Positions 1 to 6,649 of a stretch of 8,304 nucleotides of DNA are shown piece after piece. The notes beneath the pieces are model-generated. The model did not search any database. It worked only from the letters and a program-made list of their open reading frames with translations, and was not told where the DNA came from. Within the stretch, counting starts at the first letter, position 1. Each line of letters opens with the position of its first letter. The position numbers and the translations under genes were made by a program. This DNA is from an uncultured Lachnospiraceae bacterium (GTDB taxonomy: Bacteria > Bacillota > Clostridia > Lachnospirales > Lachnospiraceae): the NCBI GenBank assembly GCA_934370915.1, contig CAKRNI010000109.1, positions 1 through 8,304 on the forward strand. Direction: 5' to 3'.

Positions 1-1499
1 GTCTTTTCCATGGCCTGAAACGCATTTTTACTCAGATTCAGCAGGATATGTTCCGCCATCCGTCTGCGTCCTAAAACATACAGTGGTTCCTCCGTGATCT
101 CTGTTTTCAACGTGATCGCCGCCGGGGCAAGCTGCCGCACGATGGACACCGCATTCCCGACTTCTTCCGTAAAGTTCAGCGGTTCCAGCCGCACACCGGT
201 ATCCTGTCTGGAAAAGGCAAGCAGTTCTTTTGACAGATTCGATGCCTGATCCACCGACTTCGTGATCTCATGGATCATCTCCTGATTCTCGGAAGAAATG
301 GATTCATCATTCTCAAGAAGCTCCGCATAGATCAGCACCGGTGTCAGATAATTGTTGAATTCATGCGCAATGTGGCTCGCCATCATTCCCAGAGACTGGA
401 TCCGCTGGTAATGCCGGATCTCGTTGTTCTTCTGGACCAGCATCTCCATTCCGTGATTGATTTCCTTTAAATATGTGATCTCCTTCTGCTGGGATTCCGC
501 CAGAAAACGGTTTCTCAGGAAGAATACCATGATCACCACAAGGATCATCATATACAGGACCATCACGCCGATCAGCATGGTCATCATGCTCTCAAGCGGT
601 CCCGAAAGTTCATGAACCGGCAGTGTGGAATTGACGATCCAGCGTTCTCCCTGAATCGAGATAGCCTGAAACGCAACAACGCGGCGGACTCTTTTTAATC
701 CAGGATCATCCCAGACATATGTATCGATCACACCGGTTCCGGAGTTCTCATTTTCCTGCCTCATAATCCAGGCATTCAGGCTGCTCATGTCAAGATATGG
801 ATACCTCTCAATACGTCCATCTACCGCTTCAAGACCGATCTGGTTCTTTACATGATGCATGATGATGTTCATATTCTGGTCTTTGACGCTGGAATATCCG
901 GCTTCTCCGATCTTTACCGGCGCGACGATCTTCTCATACAGCGCTCCAAGGTCCATGGCAAATGTGAGCATATAGACCTCAGATCCGACAGGGACATTCT
1001 TCTCAATATAAAGCTCATACCATCCTGTCTGATCCGATATTTCTTTTCCCGTGATCTCTGCAGGATGATTTCCGTCCTGCGAATCCACTGTTTTCACCTC
1101 TCTGTCCGCAGATTCCCAAAACGGATTTTTCCCCGGTTCATACCGGAATTTTGTTCCATCCGGTTTTGTCACAGTAATCCAGTTATAGACCCCTGCATTT
1201 TCCTTTAAAAAGTAGGCTGTCCTCGCATTGATTCCGCCGGACTCCGCCCAGACATTTTCCGGCATTCCTTCCCGGGAATAAAACAGGTCAATCTCCTCAA
1301 GCTGCTGTTCCATGTAGGAATTGAGGTTATTTCCGACGATTCCCGCCATGGTTAAAAGCTGGCTTTCCTCCGTCCGGATCACCTGCTCCCGGTACTGACT
1401 GTAAAGCCGGGAACCCGCAAATATCACAACCACTGATAAACTGATCAACAGACTGACCGCTACCAGTCTTAATTTCCTTTTATTTAAAAATTCTTCCAT
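1..1499 (-). CDS. Sensor histidine kinase, double-Cache-like, C-terminus cut by window edge
   Basis: Membrane sensor kinase that would autophosphorylate on His and pass the phosphate to the response regulator encoded just upstream. The open frame gives 499 residues and runs off base 1. A membrane helix lies at about residues 9-30, followed by an extracellular region of about 270 residues whose size and pattern (WITVTKPDGTKF, then GWYELYIEKNVPVG and a VYMLTFAMDLGALY strand) fit a double Cache ligand-binding domain. A second helix lies at about 305-330, then a short coiled-coil-like linker without an obvious HAMP domain. The phosphoacceptor box reads SHIAHEFNNYLTP with His379, and an N-box NLSKNAFQAM (Asn488, Asn492) begins the ATPase domain; the G boxes lie outside the window. 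The ATG at 1499 is preceded by AAGGAT six bases upstream, overlapping the regulator's stop codon, so the two genes form one operon. The ligand is unknown; Cache domains commonly bind carboxylates or amino acids. Confidence 0.93.
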   Translation of the reverse strand, partial: MEEFLNKRKLRLVAVSLLISLSVVVIFAGSRLYSQYREQVIRTEESQLLTMAGIVGNNLNSYMEQQLEEIDLFYSREGMPENVWAESGGINARTAYFLKENAGVYNWITVTKPDGTKFRYEPGKNPFWESADREVKTVDSQDGNHPAEITGKEISDQTGWYELYIEKNVPVGSEVYMLTFAMDLGALYEKIVAPVKIGEAGYSSVKDQNMNIIMHHVKNQIGLEAVDGRIERYPYLDMSSLNAWIMRQENENSGTGVIDTYVWDDPGLKRVRRVVAFQAISIQGERWIVNSTLPVHELSGPLESMMTMLIGVMVLYMMILVVIMVFFLRNRFLAESQQKEITYLKEINHGMEMLVQKNNEIRHYQRIQSLGMMASHIAHEFNNYLTPVLIYAELLENDESISSENQEMIHEITKSVDQASNLSKELLAFSRQDTGVRLEPLNFTEEVGNAVSIVRQLAPAAITLKTEITEEPLYVLGRRRMAEHILLNLSKNAFQAMEK

Positions 1500-1508
1500 T
1501 TTTTATCC

Positions 1509-2201
1509 TTACACATTCAGCATATATCCGATTCCACGCACCGTCTTCAGGTACTGGGGCTGCTTCGGGTCATCCTCGATCTTGTTCCGGATCCGTTTCA
1601 CATAGACGGTGATGGTATTGTCATCCACCACTGCCTCATTCCACACCTGCGTATAAAGCTGTTCCTTCGTAAATACCTGTCCCGGATGCTCCATCAGGAA
1701 CCGGAACAAGGTCATCTCTCTGGCAGTAAAATTTAATGGCTCGCCGTTTTTCAGACACTCCATCTTTAAGGTATCTACCGCAAACGGGCCCTTGCGGATC
1801 CCGGCGTCTCCGGATGCTCCCTGGCTGTAGATCTGACTTCTGCGGATCAGCGCCTTTGCTGTCTGGATCAGGATCGCAGTATGAAACGGTTTTGTCAGAT
1901 AACTGTCCGCGCCAAAGCCCAGCCCCAGTACCTGATCCATCTCATCGGATTTTCCCGACAGCATCATGACCGGCGTGTGGTCTCCTGCGGCGCGCATTGC
2001 CTGCAGCACATCATAACCACCCACATGTTCCATCATTACGTCCAGGATCACCAGATGGAACTGTTGTTTCTTTAAAAGTTCCAGAGCCTCACTTCCATCG
2101 GCTGCCTCCGTCACCTGCATTCCTTCACGTGTCAGGGCGGTCCGCACAGCCAGCCGGATCGCGCGCTCATCGTCCACCAGTAGGATTTTTTCTGTATTCA
2201 T
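1509..2201 (-). CDS. OmpR/PhoB-family DNA-binding response regulator
   Basis: Cytoplasmic transcription factor of a two-component system, 230 residues, the normal length for the family. The receiver domain (about 4-118) shows the acidic pair Asp10/Asp11, the phosphoacceptor Asp54 in LVILDVMM, the switch Ser82 and Tyr101, and Lys104 in the LTKPF motif. The C-terminal winged helix (about 135-228) has the family's FTAREMTLFRFLMEHPG helix region, the VDDNTITVYVKRIRNKIE recognition helix and the final VRGIGYML hairpin. The ATG at 2201 has AGGAG seven bases upstream. It is followed nine bases after its stop by the kinase gene, its expected partner. Its targets are not visible; the CitMHS transporter gene directly upstream is the obvious candidate, by inference only. 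No substitution in the phosphorylation site is seen. Confidence 0.97.
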   Translation of the reverse strand: MNTEKILLVDDERAIRLAVRTALTREGMQVTEAADGSEALELLKKQQFHLVILDVMMEHVGGYDVLQAMRAAGDHTPVMMLSGKSDEMDQVLGLGFGADSYLTKPFHTAILIQTAKALIRRSQIYSQGASGDAGIRKGPFAVDTLKMECLKNGEPLNFTAREMTLFRFLMEHPGQVFTKEQLYTQVWNEAVVDDNTITVYVKRIRNKIEDDPKQPQYLKTVRGIGYMLNV

Positions 2202-2229
2202 AAACTTTCTCCTGCGTCATTTTTCTTTC

Positions 2230-2261
2230 ATTATAACAAAAAATCCCGTTCTGCGGTACAA
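2230..2261 (-). promoter_or_regulatory. Promoter of the two-component operon, extended -10
   Basis: On the minus strand a perfect TATAAT occupies 2235-2230, preceded by TG one base away (TGTTATAAT, 2238-2230), an extended -10 element. The best -35 match is TTGTAC at 2261-2256, with a long spacer of 20 bases, so the extended -10 may do most of the work. It would start transcription near 2223, giving a leader of about 20 bases before the regulator's ATG at 2201. The -35 lies inside the hairpin that terminates the upstream transporter gene. Confidence 0.6.
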
Positions 2262-2286
2262 GATCCGTACTGCAGAACAGGGTTTT
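2238..2286 (-). terminator. Rho-independent terminator after the CitMHS transporter gene
   Basis: Reading the minus strand, arm 2286-2267 pairs with arm 2259-2240 around the seven-base loop 2266-2260. The core GTTCTGC/GCAGAAC pairs perfectly and is flanked by CC/GG and GTAC/GTAC pairs, with a few mismatches or wobbles. Six T residues (2243-2238) follow the hairpin. It begins about 18 bases after the transporter's stop codon. The opposite strand has only four T residues after the hairpin, so termination should be mainly in the minus direction. Confidence 0.85.
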
Positions 2287-2303
2287 CATTCGTTATGTAT
2301 CAT

Positions 2304-3605
2304 TTAGATGGCAACAATGCCAAGAATCACACCGAATACCAGCATGATAAGGCTGATAATGTAGTACGGCGGAATGCTGAATTTCATATGATCTTTCAGC
2401 TCTGTTCCGGTCAGACCGATCGCAAGGTATGTTGCCGGTACTAACGGGCTTACCATTAACGCGAGGTTCTTACCGATCAGCATGGTCAGCGCAGTATTCA
2501 GGGAAGCCACGCCGTAGGTCTCGCCTACCTGCATAACTAATGGCATGATGCCATAGAAGTATGCGTCTGTTCCAACGCAGAGACCAAGCGGAAGCGCAAG
2601 AATACCAAAGATAATGTGAACGTACTTTCCGAGGGCTGTCGGAATGATCGCCATGATCGCATTTGCCATTGCTTCCAGCATACCGGTTCCGTCGAAGACA
2701 CCGACCATAGCACCTGCGGCAAACAGTGTTGCGGAAATGATCAGGGCTGCCGGAGCATGCTTCTTGATCAGCTTGTCCTGAGTCTTCTGGTTCGGGTAGT
2801 TGACAGCCAGAAGGATGCAGAGACCAAGCATGAAAATTACATAGGATTTACCGATACCTGTGGATAACAGGGCAATCACACCTACTGTAAGTAAGAAGTT
2901 GAAGATCAGGTAAGCGTTGGATTTTCTTAAATCAGCCGCCTCTTTCTTCGCTTTCTCATCAGACTCCACCTCTACGCCCTTTCCGGCACCGGCACCATGC
3001 TTGATCGCTAACATGCCGAGGAGTACAGCAAGAGTGATATTCATCATCAGGCCGACAACCTGAAGCGGGATCAGCATGTGCCATAACTCAGTGGCATCCA
3101 TAGCAAGTACAGTAGCCGCTCTCGCTGTCGGACCGCCCCACGGAAGCAGGTTCATAACGCCCATGCAGGCACCTGTCAGGCAGAGAAGAATACGGGAGTC
3201 AATGTTCATCTTCTTATATACCGGGTACATTGCCGGGATCGTAATGAGAACAGTGACAGCTGTAGTACCGTCCAGATGAGCGATCGTTGCGATCAGCGCT
3301 GTAACTACAGTGACCGCGATCACATTGTTTCCGGCTTTTTTTACCAGCCAGCCTACGATAACATCAAAGAGTCCGGTGTCTGCCAGAACACCAAAATAAA
3401 TTACTGAAAAGATAAATAAAATACCATTGCTTGTGGTGGTTTTGATTCCATCCGCAATGAAGTCCATGACCTCTACCGGGGAGAAGCCGAGAATCAGTGC
3501 TGCAATGACCGGAATCACCGCAAGTACCACGATCGGAGACATTTTGCCCTTTAAGAGCAGTGCTACGATCGCGATGATCATCAGAAAACCAATAGCTGCT
3601 GTCAT
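2304..3605 (-). CDS. CitMHS-family citrate-metal ion:proton symporter
   Basis: Integral membrane secondary carrier, about 433 residues, similar in length to B. subtilis CitM. Family members take up citrate complexed with a divalent metal (Mg2+ or Ca2+ type) with protons. Family signatures are clear: an IAHLDGTTAVTVLITIPAM stretch at about residues 108-126 followed by YPVYKK, and NLLPWGGPTARA at about 152-163. Hydrophobic segments fill both halves, separated by a charged, probably cytoplasmic loop at about 205-230 (VEVESDEKAKKEAADLRK). An ATG at 3611 would add two residues, but AGGA lies only two bases from it and eight bases from the ATG at 3605, so I prefer 3605. The gene follows the M20 gene by about 95 bases, with a likely promoter of its own, and ends at a terminator. 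The two-component operon behind it may regulate it, as CitST regulates citM in Bacillus, although this regulator belongs to another family. The exact substrate and metal cannot be read from the sequence. Confidence 0.9.
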   Translation of the reverse strand: MTAAIGFLMIIAIVALLLKGKMSPIVVLAVIPVIAALILGFSPVEVMDFIADGIKTTTSNGILFIFSVIYFGVLADTGLFDVIVGWLVKKAGNNVIAVTVVTALIATIAHLDGTTAVTVLITIPAMYPVYKKMNIDSRILLCLTGACMGVMNLLPWGGPTARAATVLAMDATELWHMLIPLQVVGLMMNITLAVLLGMLAIKHGAGAGKGVEVESDEKAKKEAADLRKSNAYLIFNFLLTVGVIALLSTGIGKSYVIFMLGLCILLAVNYPNQKTQDKLIKKHAPAALIISATLFAAGAMVGVFDGTGMLEAMANAIMAIIPTALGKYVHIIFGILALPLGLCVGTDAYFYGIMPLVMQVGETYGVASLNTALTMLIGKNLALMVSPLVPATYLAIGLTGTELKDHMKFSIPPYYIISLIMLVFGVILGIVAI

Positions 3606-3611
3606 AATCAT

Positions 3612-3619
3612 CTTCCTTT
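3612..3619 (-). promoter_or_regulatory. Ribosome binding site deciding the CitMHS start
   Basis: The minus strand reads AAAGGAAG at 3619-3612. From its AGGA core the spacing is two bases to the ATG at 3611 and eight bases to the ATG at 3605. The second is the usual distance, so translation most likely begins MTAAIGFLM rather than MIMTAAIG. Confidence 0.6.
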
Positions 3620-3651
3620 CTGGATATTTGTTAAATTCCTTACAGATTCAT

Positions 3652-3679
3652 ATTTTACAGACAGCAGTTTAATTGTTCA
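3652..3679 (-). promoter_or_regulatory. Putative promoter of the CitMHS transporter gene
   Basis: On the minus strand TAAAAT (3657-3652), preceded by TG immediately upstream, can serve as -10, with TGAACA (3679-3674; four of six consensus bases) as -35 at a 16-base spacing. The palindrome at 3691-3704 would lie just upstream of the -35, where an activator often binds. The match is moderate, and read-through from the M20 gene is also possible because no strong terminator separates them. Confidence 0.35.
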
Positions 3680-3690
3680 TGACTGGAAAA

Positions 3691-3704
3691 TGACAATTTT
3701 GTCA
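3691..3704. promoter_or_regulatory. Palindrome TGACAA-TT-TTGTCA, possible operator
   Basis: A perfect 6+2+6 inverted repeat overlaps the last codon region of the M20 gene; its stop codon is part of the right arm (3702-3704). It lies about 12 bases upstream of the putative -35 of the CitMHS gene. It may be a dimeric regulator's site. As RNA it would also form a short AT-rich hairpin followed by ATTTT on the minus strand, which could be a weak terminator or attenuator. I cannot assign a regulator. Confidence 0.45.
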
Positions 3705-4886
3705 TATTTTTGCGGTTTCTTCCTGTTTCCGCTTCCGAAACTCCTCTTTGATCTGTTCCAAAAGCTCTGGTCTTTCAATCATGTCAATGCATGTTCCCGC
3801 AAGGATCTCCGAACCGGACCGGATCGCTTCATGGGCCCGCTCCGTCTTTCCCGCATCGAGATATTCCTGAGAATGCGCCGCGGTCCCCTCCGGCACAAAC
3901 GCTGTGCGGATGCAGCATCCAGGCACATCGTACATGACATTTCCAAAGTCTGTGGAGCCTGTCTTTTCACGCGGTCCGGCGAGCTGTGGTGCCTCAAATT
4001 TTCTGGCATTTTCCATGATCAGGTCATTCAGGGTCAGGCACGGGATCTTTGCCTGAAACGGATAGCTTCTCTCTGTCTCACAGGTCGTTCCCGTCATCAG
4101 GCACGCACCCTTTATGATGTCCTGAAATCTCGGAACGATGACCTTCTCTAAATAATCCGTACTATAAGAGCGAAGTGTATACTCTGCCTTTGCCGTTCCC
4201 GGAACGATGTTCGATGGACCGCCGGCGTCAAGGATCGTGTAATGCATTCTGGAATCCTCAAGGACATGTTCCCTCATAAACTCGATCCCCTGAAAGGAAA
4301 GAAGCGCGGCATCAAAGGCACTCTTCCCCTTATGCGGGCTCATGGCGGCATGGGACTCTACTCCATGGAAGGTAACGTAAAAGCACTCAAGGGCCATACA
4401 GCGGACATCGACGCAGGTATTGGGAGCTGCATGCATCATGAGCGCAAGATCGATATCCTGAAAGCACCCTTTCTCCTTCATAATGATCTTTCCGCCGACC
4501 GTCTCCTCCGCCGGTGTCCCGTAGATCACGATCTTATAGGGCTGATCCTTACAGAGATCCCGAAGTGCCAGGGCAGCTCCGATCACAGACGGCCCCTGCA
4601 TGTGATGTCCGCAGGCATGACCGATCCCTTTCAGCGCGTCGTACTCTGCCAGAAATCCAAAGGAAGGACCTCCGTTTCCCTGTTCATAGACAGCACGGAA
4701 GGCGGTAGGAAGATCCGCGATCCCACGCTCGATCTGAAATCCCTTTTTTTCCAGATAATCTGTAAGGATCGCACTGGAGCGGACTTCCTCAAGCCCCGGC
4801 TCCGCCAGATCATAAATCCTGTCTGCCATTTGGGTAAGCTCTGCCATGTAAGGCGCAACGGCCTGTTTTATTGTTTCTTTTTTCAT
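3702..4886 (-). CDS. M20D-family amidohydrolase (AbgB/ACY1L2-like)
   Basis: Cytoplasmic metallo-amidohydrolase of 394 residues, normal length, with no signal peptide. Relatives cleave amide bonds in dipeptides, N-acyl amino acids or aminobenzoyl-glutamate. The M20D metal site is complete: GHACGHH with Cys92 and His94, the catalytic Glu127 and ligand Glu128 in TPAEE, His152 in MMHAAP, and the late His338 in AHSQEY. The HGVESHA stretch (His179) starts the inserted lid/dimerisation domain at about 170-290. GSTDFGNV (310-317) is typical of the AbgB/PM20D2 branch rather than of ordinary IAA-amino-acid hydrolases. The ATG overlaps the stop of the preceding M28 gene as ATGA, with AGGAG nine bases upstream, implying translational coupling. 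It is the last gene of the carrier-M28-M20 operon and probably completes hydrolysis of the imported conjugate. The exact substrate is not known from sequence. Confidence 0.93.
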   Translation of the reverse strand: MKKETIKQAVAPYMAELTQMADRIYDLAEPGLEEVRSSAILTDYLEKKGFQIERGIADLPTAFRAVYEQGNGGPSFGFLAEYDALKGIGHACGHHMQGPSVIGAALALRDLCKDQPYKIVIYGTPAEETVGGKIIMKEKGCFQDIDLALMMHAAPNTCVDVRCMALECFYVTFHGVESHAAMSPHKGKSAFDAALLSFQGIEFMREHVLEDSRMHYTILDAGGPSNIVPGTAKAEYTLRSYSTDYLEKVIVPRFQDIIKGACLMTGTTCETERSYPFQAKIPCLTLNDLIMENARKFEAPQLAGPREKTGSTDFGNVMYDVPGCCIRTAFVPEGTAAHSQEYLDAGKTERAHEAIRSGSEILAGTCIDMIERPELLEQIKEEFRKRKQEETAKI

Positions 4887-6631
4887 ATCTCCATTCTCCT
4901 GTCACAATTACACGAAGATCCAAAGCGATCCGATCCATTCCTGAATTCCAGATCAATCTCTTTCAGCAGCTTTCTAAGCTCCGTCACCATCCGGTTTCTC
5001 TGTCTCACGAAAGTCGTCTGGTAGAACAGGTTCCAATCCGCAGGACTGTTTTCCGGGAGCGCCTTCGCGGAAGCTTTAAGGAGCTGCAGCGGACCATACG
5101 CAAAAGAAGTATCCTGTTCATACGCGGAGCCTGTGGAGTGCATAAGACGGCTGAAAACTCCTCCGACGAGGCGGCAAAGGCGGTTATGTTCTTCGATCTT
5201 CTCCGTTCCCCAGATATGCTCAAGCGTTTCACAACGATCCAGAACCTCTTTCAGAAGTGTTTCGATCTCATCAGCCGCCTGTTCATGCTCCTCTGAATTT
5301 TTCAACGTTTCAAAGTATGGGAGCCAGGTTTTTGCATAGCCGCGATAATCGGCAGGAAGCTTCTCCTTCGAGAGGAGTTCATACAGCAGAACGCCCACGA
5401 CTCTTCCATCCCGCAAAAGCCCGTCAAAATCGATCTTGTCAAAAGTATCGTCGATCGTATGCCACCAGTACACACCGGGGCCCGGAGCATCCGAGTGCTT
5501 TCGTTCTTTTTTCGCCTCATAACGGGGATTGATGTGATATGGGATCTCCGCGCCCCAGAGTGACTGGTCTGCTCCCCGCCCGATACGCCCAAACATCATT
5601 TCAGCCGCCGGATCTACCTTCCGTACCTGCTCTTTCAGCCATTCCTCGCCCTCAAGCCCCGCTGTCCGGATCGCAAGCGTGTGGTCTGCTCCTTTTGATC
5701 CAAGAAGATCAAGATTCAGGTGAGCGATACAGTGCTCCTCAAGCTCGTCCCAGTGGTGATCGCAATACCAGGTGGACCCCATATAGCGCCCGTTGGAATG
5801 TCCCGGCCACCAGGCGATCCGCAGAGAATAGAACAGCTCATCCTGATGTTCCTTCATATAACGCGCAAGCTCCAGAGCCAGCGCATTTGCCGTACAGTTG
5901 TCAAAAGCGCCACGGTACCAGGTATCATAGTGACCGGAGAGCAGGACAAAATCCCTGCTCTTTCCGGGGATCTCGGCGATCGGCAGCGCAACATTTTTTA
6001 CGCATGTGTCCACCTCGCTGGAAAGCTGCGCAAAAAGCTGTTTTCCTTCTGCCTCATATGTTTTCAGCTTCCGGATCAGTTTCTCCCCGCAGGGCTTTGA
6101 GACAGCGACCACCGGCATTCGTAACTGAAACAGAGACGAATCCATATCCGGAGTTCCCCAGACAGGACTTACCGTGTCCTCATGGACCGCGTCCTCATCG
6201 GAGGTCCAGATCTGGATCCACCCGGCCGCTCCATGCTGCTCCAGCAATTTTGCGTAACGCTCATCAAACCCATACCCGAGGACAAGCTTTCCGGCAACTG
6301 TTTCCATAAACTGTTTCTGCTCTGAAAGGGAGACTTCCGTTTTTGTTCCGGGATCGTAGATCAGTGGGACCTCGATCATTTCTTTTGTACTCTCCGAGAA
6401 AGACCTTGGACGACATGGGAACTCCTCACCATCTGCGATAAGGACACTGCTCACCGGATTGCTCAGATAAGCCGGAAAATCCTCCTCATGGCAGGAGATC
6501 CCGGATTTTTCCAATACATCAAGAATATACTCGACCGCACGATACGCCTCGGGTTCACCGGAAAGCTTGTCGAACGAACAAAGGTACTCCAGATGTTCTC
6601 TTAAGCGCTCCTTCACTTCAAAATCCTGCAT
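4883..6631 (-). CDS. M28-family peptidase homologue with PA domain and altered catalytic Glu pair
   Basis: A 582-residue protein of the zinc aminopeptidase/glutamate carboxypeptidase II fold, with no signal peptide, so probably cytoplasmic. A PA-like domain lies at about 85-205 (AGKLVLGYG, EQHGAAGWIQIW, RMPVVAVS). The M28 core at about 208-425 has SGHYDT (His234, Asp236), GAFDNCTAN (Asp244), NLDLLG (Asp308) and WWHTIDDTFDKID (His391), all where the family's metal ligands lie. Where M28 enzymes have Glu-Glu before a G-x-x-GS motif, this protein reads WWPGHSNGRYMGS, with His278-Ser279. A helical C-terminal region (about 430-582) resembles in position the dimerisation domain of GCPII or transferrin receptor. 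The start at 6631 has GGAGG ten bases upstream and lies 18 bases after the carrier gene. The 3' end overlaps the M20 gene. It may be an active variant enzyme or a catalytically altered binding protein; sequence alone does not decide. Confidence 0.88.
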   Translation of the reverse strand: MQDFEVKERLREHLEYLCSFDKLSGEPEAYRAVEYILDVLEKSGISCHEEDFPAYLSNPVSSVLIADGEEFPCRPRSFSESTKEMIEVPLIYDPGTKTEVSLSEQKQFMETVAGKLVLGYGFDERYAKLLEQHGAAGWIQIWTSDEDAVHEDTVSPVWGTPDMDSSLFQLRMPVVAVSKPCGEKLIRKLKTYEAEGKQLFAQLSSEVDTCVKNVALPIAEIPGKSRDFVLLSGHYDTWYRGAFDNCTANALALELARYMKEHQDELFYSLRIAWWPGHSNGRYMGSTWYCDHHWDELEEHCIAHLNLDLLGSKGADHTLAIRTAGLEGEEWLKEQVRKVDPAAEMMFGRIGRGADQSLWGAEIPYHINPRYEAKKERKHSDAPGPGVYWWHTIDDTFDKIDFDGLLRDGRVVGVLLYELLSKEKLPADYRGYAKTWLPYFETLKNSEEHEQAADEIETLLKEVLDRCETLEHIWGTEKIEEHNRLCRLVGGVFSRLMHSTGSAYEQDTSFAYGPLQLLKASAKALPENSPADWNLFYQTTFVRQRNRMVTELRKLLKEIDLEFRNGSDRFGSSCNCDRRMEI

Positions 6632-6649
6632 GTTCTCTTTTCCTCCGTC

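Noticed and set aside
852..1208. Plus-strand open frame of 118 codons
   Set aside because: It lies wholly within the kinase's extracellular domain on the opposite strand and has no convincing ribosome binding site.
3612..3701. Riboswitch or leader RNA before the CitMHS gene
   Set aside because: The gap is only about 90 bases and AT-rich, with no paired elements beyond the short palindrome, so it is too short and unstructured for a known riboswitch class.
4242..5024. Long plus-strand open frame of 260 codons
   Set aside because: It is antisense to the M20D gene and the end of the M28 gene, both of which have clear motifs, ribosome binding sites and coupling. Its translation shows no recognisable domain.
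5539..6309. Plus-strand open frame of 256 codons
   Set aside because: It is antisense to the M28 gene. The product is rich in Arg, Pro and Ser with no domain, typical of a reverse-frame shadow in moderate-GC DNA.
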